DNA from: Chryseobacterium limigenitum
GTDB lineage: Bacteria > Bacteroidota > Bacteroidia > Flavobacteriales > Weeksellaceae
Length of the DNA: 61,917 nt
NCBI RefSeq assembly: GCF_900114875.1
Contig: NZ_FPKW01000022.1
Location: 1-61,917 of the forward strand
Direction: 5' to 3'
In this document: positions 44,822 to 52,842 of the stretch, one piece after another
Layout: every line of letters begins with the position of its first letter
Numbering within the stretch: position 1 is the first letter of the stretch
Notes under the pieces: generated by a model
Told to the model about the DNA's origin: nothing
Databases searched by the model: none
What the model saw: the letters and a program-made list of their open reading frames with translations, nothing else
Translations under genes and position numbers: made by a program

Positions 44822-45850
44822 ATGAGCACATTAGTAAACGATTTAAAAGGAAAATGGGACGCTCTGAAAGCTGAAAATCCGCATTTAAGAATAAGAAATG
44901 CTGCTGCAGAGCTTGGCGTAAGTGAGGCTGAATTATTAGTAACGAACGTGGGAGAAGGCATTACCCTTTTAAAGCCGGAATTTAAAGATATTTTAACCGA
45001 AGCAGAAATGCTGGGAAAAGTAATGGCTCTTACACGTAACGACGAATGCGTTCACGAGAGAAAAGGGACTTATCTTAATGGAGATTTCAGCAGTCCTCAT
45101 GCACAGCTTTTCGTTGGAGAAGATATCGATTTAAGAATTTTTCTTAATCACTGGAAGTTCGCTTTCGGAGTAGTAGAAGGAGATAAAAAAAGTCTTCAGT
45201 TCTTCGGAAAAGACGGATTGGCTTTACACAAGATCTATTTGACAAAAGACAGCAACACGGAAGCTTTTGATACAATTATTGAAAAATTCAAGGCTGAAGA
45301 CCAGTCTCAGGCTTTGGAATTTGAAGCAGTTGCTCCAAAAGCTACGGAGAAAGCTGATTCTGAAATTGATGCTGAAGGTTTCAAAAAAGCATGGACAGAA
45401 TTAAAAGATACTCACGATTTCTTCATGATGACAAGAAAATTCGGAGTAAGCAGAACGCAGGCGTTGAGGTTAGCTCCTGAAGGATATGCTAAAAAAATAG
45501 ACAGTGCTAAAGTAGTTAACGTTCTTGAAGACGCTTCTGAAAAGAATTTACCGATCATGATTTTCGTTGGAAACAGAGGAATTATCCAGATCCACACGGG
45601 AGAAGTTAAGAAAACGCTTTGGCACCAACAGTGGTTCAATGTAATGGACCCGGATTTCAATTTACACCTTGATGTAACAAAGATCGCTGAAACTTGGATC
45701 GTGAAAAAGCCAACGGAAGACGGTGAAGTTACAGCTATCGAAGTATTCAACAAAGAAGGAGACTTTATTGTTCAGTTCTTCGGCAAAAGAAAACCAGGAA
45801 TTCCTGAGCTGCAAGAGTGGAAAGACCTTGTAGCAGAATTAGAAAAATAA
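44822..45850 (+). CDS. hmuS: Hemin-degrading factor HemS/HmuS
   Basis: A 342-residue cytoplasmic heme-handling protein with two related halves of about 160 residues (HemS/ChuX fold). Family segments: LKGKWDALKAENPHLRIRNAAAELGVSEAELL, LMALTRNDECVHERKG's core ALTRNDECVHE, GNRGIIQIHTG and the LHLDV segment. HemS/HmuS proteins take up imported heme and in some species degrade it. The gene ends the heme operon, 4 bp after the methyltransferase, and is followed by a terminator. Confidence 0.93.
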   Translation: MSTLVNDLKGKWDALKAENPHLRIRNAAAELGVSEAELLVTNVGEGITLLKPEFKDILTEAEMLGKVMALTRNDECVHERKGTYLNGDFSSPHAQLFVGEDIDLRIFLNHWKFAFGVVEGDKKSLQFFGKDGLALHKIYLTKDSNTEAFDTIIEKFKAEDQSQALEFEAVAPKATEKADSEIDAEGFKKAWTELKDTHDFFMMTRKFGVSRTQALRLAPEGYAKKIDSAKVVNVLEDASEKNLPIMIFVGNRGIIQIHTGEVKKTLWHQQWFNVMDPDFNLHLDVTKIAETWIVKKPTEDGEVTAIEVFNKEGDFIVQFFGKRKPGIPELQEWKDLVAELEK

Positions 45851-45869
45851 TAATTAGATGATTTTTTAT

Positions 45870-45904
45870 AAGGCCGTTTTGTATTTTTCAAGGCGGTCTT
45901 TTTT
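45870..45904 (+). terminator. Heme operon terminator
   Basis: AAGGCCGTTTTG / CAAGGCGGTCTT pair over 12 positions with three G-U pairs, followed by six T; 19 bp after hmuS. Confidence 0.8.
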
Positions 45905-45935
45905 AGGTAAATATGTAAATTTTTAGCGTATAATT

Positions 45936-46010
45936 GTCATTCTGACGAAGGAAGAATCTCAGCTTTAGTTTTAGAGATTCTTCACTCCATTTTATTTCGT
46001 TCAGAATGAC
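45936..46010. repeat. Inverted repeat GTCATTCTGA family
   Basis: Left arm GTCATTCTGACGAAGGAAGA continuing AATCTC (45936-45960) pairs with GAGATTCTTC (45974-45983) and GTTCAGAATGAC (45999-46010); the right arm is interrupted by about 14 bp. The arm sequence is a common dispersed repeat in Bacteroidetes. Confidence 0.75.
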
Positions 46011-46112
46011 AACCATACGTTTAATTGCTGGGTGTTAAAGCTTTTGTGAGCGTAAAAATTTGCGATATTTGTGTAAAACATTAGTGTAATTTGTGTTTAA
46101 ATTTAAATAAAA

Positions 46113-46985
46113 ATGAAAAATATTTTCATAGCCATATTGCTTGTAAGTTTCTGTTCATTAAGTGCTCAGAACTTCAAAGCGTATCAATTTTATGATCAAA
46201 AAGGAAAAGAGATCAATACAGAAAAATTAGTCAAAGAATTGGCGGATTATGATGTCGTTTTCTTTGGCGAAAATCATAACAGTTCGATCAATCACTGGCT
46301 GCAATTAAAGATTACCGAAGCTTTATATCAACAGAAAAACGGTCAGATTATCTTAGGTGCTGAGATGTTTGAAAGAGATAATCAGTCACAATTAAATCAA
46401 TATTTAAGCGGAAAATTTGATGCTAAAACATTGAAAGATTCAGCGCGTTTATGGAATAATTATGCAACAGATTACAAACCGTTGGTTGATTTCGCTAAGG
46501 ATAAAAAGCTGAATTTTATTGCTACAAATATTCCGAGAAGATATGCTTCACAAACTTCAAAGGAAGGCTTGGAATCATTAAATAACCTGACCTCAAAAGA
46601 GAAAACCTACATCGCTCAATTGCCGATCAAAGTAACATTGGACACTCCGGGTTATCCCGAAATGAAAAAAATGATGGGTGATCATGCAGAAGAAATGAAA
46701 GTGATGAATTTTATCTCAGCGCAGGCAACAAAAGATGCTACAATGGCGGAGTCTATCTTAAAAAATATTCAGTCCGGAAAGACTTTTATTCATTACAACG
46801 GAAATTATCACAGTAAAGAATTTGGAGGAATTTATTGGTATATCAAACAGAAAAATCCAAACCTGAAAATGGCAGTAATCTCTGTTTTTGAATCTGAAGA
46901 TCCTGAATTGAAAGTTCCCGAGAAAGATTATATTCCAACGAATTTTAATCTGATTATTCCGAGTGATATGACGAAAACTTTTTAA
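46113..46985 (+). CDS. ChaN family heme-binding-type protein
   Basis: A 290-residue exported protein; signal peptide 1-18 (LSAQ), no lipobox. It belongs to the ChaN family (PF04187), shown by VVFFGENHNSSINHWLQLKI (about 49), GAEMFERDNQSQL and IHYNGNYHSKEFGGIYWYI. ChaN of Campylobacter jejuni binds two cofacial hemes and is iron-regulated. The location just after the heme operon, with its terminator and a repeat between, fits an accessory heme role (inference). The gene probably has its own promoter. Confidence 0.87.
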   Translation: MKNIFIAILLVSFCSLSAQNFKAYQFYDQKGKEINTEKLVKELADYDVVFFGENHNSSINHWLQLKITEALYQQKNGQIILGAEMFERDNQSQLNQYLSGKFDAKTLKDSARLWNNYATDYKPLVDFAKDKKLNFIATNIPRRYASQTSKEGLESLNNLTSKEKTYIAQLPIKVTLDTPGYPEMKKMMGDHAEEMKVMNFISAQATKDATMAESILKNIQSGKTFIHYNGNYHSKEFGGIYWYIKQKNPNLKMAVISVFESEDPELKVPEKDYIPTNFNLIIPSDMTKTF

Positions 46986-46996
46986 GGTTTATAATT

Positions 46997-47079
46997 AAGG
47001 CTTCGACTCCGCTCAGCCTGACAATGCTAATACTATCTGCTAAATTGTGTATTGTCAGGCTGAGCGGAGTCGAAGCCTT
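46997..47079. repeat. Perfect 29-bp inverted repeat, TTCGACTCCGCTCAGCC family
   Basis: AAGGCTTCGACTCCGCTCAG plus CCTGACAAT (46997-47025) and its exact complement (47051-47079), with 25 bp between. It lies 11 bp after the ChaN stop and could act as terminator. The sequence is a known dispersed repeat type in flavobacteria. Confidence 0.9.
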
Positions 47080-47125
47080 CATATGTAAATGACATTATTT
47101 ATATTTGTAAAACAATCAATAAAAA

Positions 47126-47755
47126 ATGAAAAAACTATTTCTTCTATTCATATTTTTCGTCGTTATAATCAACGCTCAGAAATTAACTTCCAACGAAATT
47201 TCGATCATCAATCAAGGCGATAAAAATTCTGCGTTGCCAATTTATCAAACAACTGATGAAAATCAACATAAAACTTTACTAAGCCTTTCATCAGAAATAG
47301 ATCCCAAAGATCCAAACACCACAACTTTGGTTAAAAGAATGAAAGAATCGCTACTTTCAACAGACGGTGGAGTAGGAATTGCCGCTCCTCAAGTCGGGAT
47401 CAACAGAAAAGTAATTTGGGTGCAACGTTTTGATAAACAAGGTGAGCCGGTGGAATATTTTATTAATCCCGTAATTGTCTGGAGATCCGAATTACAGAAT
47501 CTCGGTCCGGAAGGTGATTTGTCGATTCCTGAATTTAGAGATCAGTTTTACAGAAGTAAGGTGATTCAATTAGAATATGTTGATTTAAAAGGGCAGAAGT
47601 ATTCAGAAATTGTGGAAGGTTTTACAGCGGTGATTTTTCAGCATGAAATAGACCATCTTTTCGGAATTTTAATCTCAGATAAAAAGGAAAAAGAGAAAAA
47701 TAATTCTTATAAACCGGTTGATGCTTATAAGAAAAGTGATTCGATGACGAGATAA
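47126..47755 (+). CDS. Exported peptide-deformylase-like protein, altered metal site
   Basis: A 209-residue protein with a signal peptide (MKKLFLLFIFFVVIINAQ) before a polypeptide deformylase domain. Motif 1 GVGIAAPQ (82-89) and motif 3 QHEIDH (172-177) are intact, but motif 2, normally EGCLS with the metal-binding Cys, reads EGDLS (Asp131). Deformylase is normally cytoplasmic and acts on new proteins; a periplasmic one is unexpected. Asp could replace Cys as a ligand and keep hydrolase activity, perhaps on other formyl or acyl peptides. Housekeeping deformylase must be encoded elsewhere. Confidence 0.85.
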   Translation: MKKLFLLFIFFVVIINAQKLTSNEISIINQGDKNSALPIYQTTDENQHKTLLSLSSEIDPKDPNTTTLVKRMKESLLSTDGGVGIAAPQVGINRKVIWVQRFDKQGEPVEYFINPVIVWRSELQNLGPEGDLSIPEFRDQFYRSKVIQLEYVDLKGQKYSEIVEGFTAVIFQHEIDHLFGILISDKKEKEKNNSYKPVDAYKKSDSMTR

Positions 47756-47789
47756 TTTTTATCATAGGGTTATTTAAATTATTGAAAAT

Positions 47790-47962
47790 TTAACCACAAA
47801 AGAGACAAAAGCTATTTGAATATTATTGTTGTTTAATTATTAGAAAATAAAAGCTCTCAAAAGAATAAAATCAAAGATTTCACCAATTTATGTGTTCTTA
47901 ATTATGTTTTGTTCGTTAGCTTAAAATACAGAATGCATTATCTTTTGTGACTTTTGTGGTAA
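47790..47962. repeat. 173-bp inverted-repeat element, family A
   Basis: Left end TTAACCACAAAAGAGACAAA plus AG (47790-47811), right end CTTTTGTGACTTTTGTGGTAA (47942-47962). The same outer ends occur in the 5361-5548 element, while interiors are unlike. It occupies the gap between two convergent genes. Confidence 0.7.
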
Positions 47963-47969
47963 GAAAAGC

Positions 47970-49094
47970 TTAATTATACTTTCTTATCTGTACACAAGAC
48001 GCACTTTTAATTTTAATTTTTTCACCCACTTTTTTCAATAAACCTGTTTCTGAGTTTCGTTTGAATACAACAATATCTCCACTTCCGGCATTGGTCGTAA
48101 TTAGAAATTTTCCGGTTGGATCAAGAGCAAAAACTCGCGGATGTTTTCCTTTTGTGGCTTGATAGCCGATTGTTTTTAAGGTACCGTTATTTTGAATCGA
48201 AAATATAGCAATATTGTCCTCATTTCCGCGGTTAGAAGCATACAGAAATTTCCCGTCAGGAGAAATGTGAACATCAGAGCTTTCAAAATCTTCTTTATAT
48301 TTATTTGAATGAGTGTTGATTCTTTGAATACTGTTTAATTTTCCGTCTTTATATGAATAAGCACTAACTGCACCGCCCATTTCTTCAATACAGTAAGCAA
48401 ATTTTCCGTTGGGATGGAAGGTGAAATGTCTTGGTCCGCTTCCTAAAGTTGTTTTAGTAAAAGGAATTTCGGCATCTTGTAATGGTTGTTTTTTTTCATC
48501 TTCAAACTTATATGTTCTGATTTTATCCGCTCCCAAATCTGGCAGGAAAATGTAATCAAAATCTGGTGAAAAAACCGTTGAATGTATGTGAGAACGCTCC
48601 TGCCTTCCAGGATTTATACTTCCTTCAGAAAACTGAAAGTTTTGAACAGCGGGTTCAATCGTTCCGTTATCTAAAATTGGGTAGACGGAAACACTTCCCT
48701 CTGTGTAATTTCCATTCACCAGCCATTTTCCGTTTTTGTGAGTGGTTAAATAAACGGGATTTTCACCGCCACTTTTTTGACTGTTAATGAAAGTAAGAGT
48801 TTTATTTTCAGGTTTAAATTCAAAACTGCTTACTTTCCCTCCATTTGGAGTTTTACTTTCTGTACAGGCAAAAACATATTTTCCGTTTGGAGATAAAGTG
48901 AGGAATGATGGATTTAAAATTCCTGTTACGGTGGTGACTTTAGATAAATTTCCGCTGATCGTATCTAATTCATAAACGAAAATTCCTTCTATATTTTTAT
49001 CCCGATTGAATGATCCGAAAAATGCGTATGTATTTTGAGCGTAGAAGTTAAGGCAGACACAGATCGTGAAAATTAATATTAGAAGTTTTTTCAA
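47970..49094 (-). CDS. Exported lactonase, 7-bladed beta-propeller family
   Basis: A 374-residue protein with a signal peptide ending FYAQ and a 6-phosphogluconolactonase-type propeller (PF10282). Repeated blade motifs are seen: FLTLSPNGKYVFACTE, TFHPNGKFAYCIEEM, ISPDGKFLYASNRG and ALDPTGKFLITTNAG. The ERSHIHSTVFSPD segment contains the conserved His. Because it is exported, it probably is not the cytoplasmic pentose-phosphate enzyme but opens other sugar lactones. Single gene. Confidence 0.88.
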   Translation of the reverse strand: MKKLLILIFTICVCLNFYAQNTYAFFGSFNRDKNIEGIFVYELDTISGNLSKVTTVTGILNPSFLTLSPNGKYVFACTESKTPNGGKVSSFEFKPENKTLTFINSQKSGGENPVYLTTHKNGKWLVNGNYTEGSVSVYPILDNGTIEPAVQNFQFSEGSINPGRQERSHIHSTVFSPDFDYIFLPDLGADKIRTYKFEDEKKQPLQDAEIPFTKTTLGSGPRHFTFHPNGKFAYCIEEMGGAVSAYSYKDGKLNSIQRINTHSNKYKEDFESSDVHISPDGKFLYASNRGNEDNIAIFSIQNNGTLKTIGYQATKGKHPRVFALDPTGKFLITTNAGSGDIVVFKRNSETGLLKKVGEKIKIKSASCVQIRKYN

Positions 49095-49170
49095 GATATT
49101 TTAATTGAAAGTGTTGATAAGTAAAGATGAAAGAAGTTTAATTTAATTCAATCAGAATTTCATGAGTTTT

Positions 49171-49425
49171 TTATTCTTGCCTTAAATTTCGGGATTTAAT
49201 TTCCTTTTCAAGCTCTTTGCTTTCATTTTGGTTTTTTACAATAAAGTAAACGAAAAGTAATGGCAAAAATGTGACAAATCCGAAACCGTTTTTTAGGACA
49301 CTGTAAATTACAACTCCTATTAATACACCAATAATTACAGCATTTATTATATTGGTAGATTTTAGTTGTTTCTTTTTTTCTAATAATTGTTGATCACTTA
49401 ATTGGGCAAATTCATTTTCTTTCAT
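49171..49425 (-). CDS. Small two-helix membrane protein, hypothetical
   Basis: An 84-residue protein with a charged N-terminus (SDQQLLEKKKQLKSTN), two hydrophobic helices (about 26-44 and 50-65), and a charged tail (NESKELEKEIKSRN). It is a common type of uncharacterised flavobacterial membrane protein. No conserved motif or operon partner points to a function. Confidence 0.7.
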   Translation of the reverse strand: MKENEFAQLSDQQLLEKKKQLKSTNIINAVIIGVLIGVVIYSVLKNGFGFVTFLPLLFVYFIVKNQNESKELEKEIKSRNLRQE

Positions 49426-49547
49426 TTATCTAAATGTTTAATTGTTTTGGGTTATTTGTTTTTTAATTTTTGCTAAAAAAGCTCCATAAAATTAATTATT
49501 TTCCACATAACATCAGTTTTTATTTCTCCTTTTGTATTTAAAAATAA

Positions 49548-49578
49548 AAAAATCTGTTTAGAAAAGAAACAGATTTAA
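49548..49578 (-). terminator. ohr operon terminator
   Basis: AATCTGTTT / AAACAGATT hairpin with an A-tract on the left, which is a T-tract on the minus strand; 25 bp after the ohr stop. Confidence 0.75.
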
Positions 49579-49600
49579 TTGATAATATAAGAAACCGATC

Positions 49601-50023
49601 TTAGTTATTGGTAACTGAAATTTTTACTTCGATATTATTTCTTGTTGCATTAGAATAAGGGCAGATTTCATGAGCCCTTTCAGTAAGAGACTGAGCTTCT
49701 TCAATAGAAACTTCAGGAATGTTTACGTCCAATTCCACAGCAAGACCGAAGCCTCCATTTTCCAATTGTCCGATGCTAACCTGAGCCTTAACGGTTGTTT
49801 CGCCGGTTTTTGTTTTTGATAAACTGATCACTCTATTTAAAGCACTGTCAAAACACGCTGAGTAACCTGCTGCGAAAAGCATTTCAGGGTTGGTGTAATC
49901 TTCATTGGCACCGCCAAGAGCTTTAGGCATTCTCACTTCAAGATCAAGAACTCCGTTTTCGCTTTTTATATGTCCGTTTCTGCCACCTTTAGCAGTAACT
50001 TTTGTGGTGTATAATGTTTTCAT
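49601..50023 (-). CDS. ohr: Organic hydroperoxide resistance protein
   Basis: A 140-residue thiol peroxidase of the Ohr/OsmC family that detoxifies organic hydroperoxides. The catalytic pair is present: Cys57 in SACFDSAL and Cys121 in EICPYS. NPEMLFAAGYSACF and the GRNGHI start are classical Ohr. The start abuts the stop of ohrR (1-bp step), so the two are coupled. Confidence 0.95.
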   Translation of the reverse strand: MKTLYTTKVTAKGGRNGHIKSENGVLDLEVRMPKALGGANEDYTNPEMLFAAGYSACFDSALNRVISLSKTKTGETTVKAQVSIGQLENGGFGLAVELDVNIPEVSIEEAQSLTERAHEICPYSNATRNNIEVKISVTNN

Positions 50024-50458
50024 TTATTTTTCTATTTTGCTTAATATTTTTTGGATGGTATCTTTAAGCTGAATGAGATCTTCAGGCTCAATACCAATTT
50101 TTTGTTGAATCTTATGAGGAATTTCACATGCTTTTTGCTGTAGCTGTTTTCCTACCTCGGTTAAGAATGCTTCAACCACTCTTTCATCTTCTTTTTTCCT
50201 TTTTCTTACGATAAATCCTTTTGCCTCAAGCCTTTTCAGCAGAGGAGTAAGAGTACCGCTGTCGAGGAATAATTTATCCCCGATATGGCTTACGGTAAGC
50301 CCGTCATTTTCCCAAAGCACCATCATTACAAGGTATTGAGAGTAGGTAATATCCAGCTCATCAAGAAAAGGTCTGTACAATCCGGTGATCTCTTTTGCAA
50401 TCACATACAAAGGAAAGCAGATTTGATTTTCCAGTTTTAGCTGTTTTAAATTTTCCAT
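50024..50458 (-). CDS. ohrR: MarR family peroxide sensor OhrR
   Basis: A 144-residue MarR-type repressor. The N-terminal sensor cysteine Cys14 (QICFPLY) is in the OhrR position; winged-helix YSQYLVMMVLWENDGLTVSHIGDKLFLDSGTLTPLLKRLE follows, core LDSGTLTPLLKRLE. A second Cys near 120 could form a disulfide (2-Cys type). Oxidation should release it from the palindrome at 51153-51180. It lies between the nitroreductase and ohr in one unit. Confidence 0.93.
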   Translation of the reverse strand: MENLKQLKLENQICFPLYVIAKEITGLYRPFLDELDITYSQYLVMMVLWENDGLTVSHIGDKLFLDSGTLTPLLKRLEAKGFIVRKRKKEDERVVEAFLTEVGKQLQQKACEIPHKIQQKIGIEPEDLIQLKDTIQKILSKIEK

Positions 50459-50479
50459 AAGATAAGGTTGAATAAGGTG

Positions 50480-51112
50480 TTATTTTGTAATGATAAAGTC
50501 TTCCATTGGAACTCTAACTTTTTTCATTGTTGAAAGCCAATCTTTTTCTGCATCTCTGTAACCAAGATATAGAAGGCTTACACTTTTTAAACCTAATTCT
50601 TTCAAATTAAGAATTTCATCAACTACTGCATTACTGAAACCTTCCGCAGGAGTACTGTCGATTTTCGATTCGGCAGCCTGAGCCATTGCCAAACCTAATG
50701 CAATATAAGTCTGACGTGCCGTGTGTGCAAAATGCTCTGCAGGAGTCTGAGATCCATAAAGCTTTTTCAGCATATCGGTATAACTGTTGAAACGTCCTTT
50801 AGCAAGGTCTCTTACATCAGTATGGTGATCGTAAACTTTATCAATTTTTTCGTTAGAATAGCTATCCCAAGCCGCAAATACCAATACGTGAGAAGAATCT
50901 CTCATAACTTCCGGATTCAATGCTCCGGCAACCATTTTTTCTTTCAATTCCTGATTTTCGACAACAATAATCTTGAAAGGCTGTAATCCTGATGAAGTAG
51001 GAGCCAATCTCGCCGCTTCTAAAATTTTATATAAATCTTCCTGTGATACTTTTTTAGTTGGGTCGTATGCTTTTACTGCATGTCTCCAGTTTAGATCTTC
51101 TATTAATGACAT
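50480..51112 (-). CDS. NAD(P)H-dependent nitroreductase family oxidoreductase
   Basis: A 210-residue flavin enzyme similar to NfsB/NfnB: DLNWRHAVKAYDP (6), AARLAPTSSGLQPF (34), and the FMN-binding C-terminal part LKSVSLLYLGYRDAEKDWLS. It probably reduces quinones or nitro compounds. As the first gene behind the OhrR operator it should be induced by organic peroxide, together with ohrR and ohr. Confidence 0.9.
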   Translation of the reverse strand: MSLIEDLNWRHAVKAYDPTKKVSQEDLYKILEAARLAPTSSGLQPFKIIVVENQELKEKMVAGALNPEVMRDSSHVLVFAAWDSYSNEKIDKVYDHHTDVRDLAKGRFNSYTDMLKKLYGSQTPAEHFAHTARQTYIALGLAMAQAAESKIDSTPAEGFSNAVVDEILNLKELGLKSVSLLYLGYRDAEKDWLSTMKKVRVPMEDFIITK

Positions 51113-51140
51113 TGTTTGTTCTTATTTTAAATTTCTGATA

Positions 51141-51172
51141 CAAAGGTATAACAAAATTAAATTGCACGCAAT
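51141..51172 (-). promoter_or_regulatory. Promoter of the nitroreductase-ohrR-ohr operon
   Basis: On the minus strand ATTG (51169-51172) is followed after 20 bp by TACCTTTG (51141-51148), close to the TTTG-N19-21-TAnnTTTG consensus, 28 bp before the ATG. Confidence 0.65.
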
Positions 51173-51180
51173 TTAATTTT
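51153..51180. promoter_or_regulatory. OhrR operator palindrome
   Basis: Perfect palindrome of two 13-bp arms, AAAATTAAATTGC and GCAATTTAATTTT, 2 bp apart. It overlaps the -33 region of the promoter and resembles the AT-rich OhrR sites described in other bacteria. Confidence 0.8.
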
Positions 51181-51269
51181 AATAAATATATTTTTGATGA
51201 AATCTATAATGTGTATAGAACTAATGTTGTTGCAGAAAAAGTATAAGCCTAACATGTTTAGACAAAAAG

Positions 51270-51295
51270 AAAACCCATTGTAAAAATGGGTTTAA
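51270..51295 (-). terminator. lipB terminator
   Basis: AAACCCATT-GTAA-AATGGGTTT hairpin next to the lipB stop, with a weak T-tract on the minus strand. Confidence 0.75.
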
Positions 51296-51298
51296 ATA

Positions 51299-52030
51299 TT
51301 ATTTTTTGAATTTTAATTCCGCCTCAAAAACATCTGCAAAATGCTTTCTGATCTTACTTTTAATATCTTCCATTTCTTCGGGCGTCAGTTCTCTTTCAAG
51401 CTCTCTTTTTAAAGAAGTCACCTGTTTGTCTTTGATACCGCAAGGAACAATGTATTCAAAATAACGCATATCAGTGTTAACATTCAAGGCAAAACCATGC
51501 AATGTCACCCAACGGGAAGCTTTTACGCCCATTGCACAGATCTTTCTTGCGTAAGGTTTCCCCACATCCAGCCAAACGCCTGTTTCTCCGGGAGAGCGCT
51601 CACCTTTCAAACCATATTCATTGATTGTTCTGATGATCACTTCTTCAAGATTTCGCATATATTTGTGAATATCCGTAAAGAAATTTTCAAGGTCTAAAAT
51701 AGGGTAGCCAACGATCTGTCCGTAACCGTGATACGTAATATCTCCGCCACGATTCACTTTTACGAAAGTAGCATCAATTTCCTTTAGCTGATCTATTCCG
51801 GCCAGCATATTTTCTTCATGTCCGCTTTTTCCTAACGTATAGACGTGAGGATGCTCCACCAAAAGAAAGTGATTGGAAGTGGTGATATGTTGTTCAGCAG
51901 GTAAATCGCGGTTTTTGATTTTGGTATCAATAATATCTTTCATCAGTTTTTCCTGATGATCCCAGGAAGGTTGATATTCTTTTACGCCAAGATCTTCAAA
52001 TTCTACTACTTTATTTTGATGTGTATTCAT
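51299..52030 (-). CDS. lipB: Octanoyltransferase
   Basis: A 243-residue enzyme that moves octanoyl from acyl carrier protein to lipoyl domains. The conserved RGGDITYHGYGQIVGYP (about 94) and the catalytic Cys/Lys in CAMGVKASRWVTLHGFALN (about 165) are present. A TAAATTTG box (minus strand) lies about 60 bp upstream. The gene follows the end of the trp operon on the same strand, with a 77-bp gap and probably its own promoter. Confidence 0.95.
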   Translation of the reverse strand: MNTHQNKVVEFEDLGVKEYQPSWDHQEKLMKDIIDTKIKNRDLPAEQHITTSNHFLLVEHPHVYTLGKSGHEENMLAGIDQLKEIDATFVKVNRGGDITYHGYGQIVGYPILDLENFFTDIHKYMRNLEEVIIRTINEYGLKGERSPGETGVWLDVGKPYARKICAMGVKASRWVTLHGFALNVNTDMRYFEYIVPCGIKDKQVTSLKRELERELTPEEMEDIKSKIRKHFADVFEAELKFKK

Positions 52031-52107
52031 GCTGTCGATGTCTGTTTTCTTCTAATGATACGGTGTCGTGATTTCATATCATTTTTTACATACAAATTTA
52101 GTGAATT

Positions 52108-52842
52108 TTAGCCTTTTATGGAATTAATAAAATCTATGGCATTTATCTTCCAATCTTTATTTTGTAAAAGAATATTTACGAAAGCAGTCCCGATAATTCC
52201 GCCATCGGCTTTTTCAGTGACGTTTTCGAAATCTTGCTTTGATTTAATCCCAAAACCGATCATAACAGGATTTTTTAATGGAAGAGAAGCTAATCTTGAG
52301 AGATAATCTTCATTTTTCAATACAGCATTTTCATTTCCTGTTGTAGATGAGGAACTTACCGCGTATAAAAATCCTGAACTTAAAGAATCGAGATAAAGAA
52401 TTCTTTCGTCAGAAGTTTCCGGAGTTACCAGAAATGTGAAATTAAGATTGTATTTTTCTAAAATTTTCTGATAATTTTTTTCGAATTCAATAGGCGGAAG
52501 ATCAGGAATAATTAATCCCGAAACACCACTTTCTGAGCATTCTCTACAGAAATTTTCAAATCCAAAACTTAAAACAGGATTGATATATCCCATTAAAATT
52601 ACCGGAATTTTGATTTCATTTTTGATCGATTTTAACTGTGATAAAAGTTTTTCGATGGTCATTCCGTTTTGTAAAGCCAGTTCATGAGCTTTTTGTATGA
52701 CGGGTCCGTCTGCAACAGGATCAGAATAAGGCATTCCGATCTCCATCATATCTGCTCCGGCGTCCTGAATTAGTTGTATAATATCAGCGGTATCTTCCAG
52801 TTGCGGAATTCCTGCTGTGAAGTATATGTTTAGTTTTTTCAT
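52108..52842 (-). CDS. trpA: Tryptophan synthase alpha chain
   Basis: A 244-residue TIM barrel that cleaves indole-3-glycerol phosphate to indole. Catalytic Glu in MMEIGMPYSDPVADGPVIQ (about 36) and Asp in the same segment; phosphate-binding GFGIKSKQDF near 197. Its ATG overlaps the stop of the DoxX-like gene by 4 bp, so the three genes trpB, doxX-like and trpA are coupled. Last gene of the trp operon. Confidence 0.96.
   Translation of the reverse strand: MKKLNIYFTAGIPQLEDTADIIQLIQDAGADMMEIGMPYSDPVADGPVIQKAHELALQNGMTIEKLLSQLKSIKNEIKIPVILMGYINPVLSFGFENFCRECSESGVSGLIIPDLPPIEFEKNYQKILEKYNLNFTFLVTPETSDERILYLDSLSSGFLYAVSSSSTTGNENAVLKNEDYLSRLASLPLKNPVMIGFGIKSKQDFENVTEKADGGIIGTAFVNILLQNKDWKINAIDFINSIKG

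Noticed and set aside
46014..46112. Possible repeat relic TTTGCGATATTTGTGTAAAACATTAG
   Set aside because: Resembles family A ends weakly, but no paired arm could be found; left as unassigned spacer before the ChaN gene.
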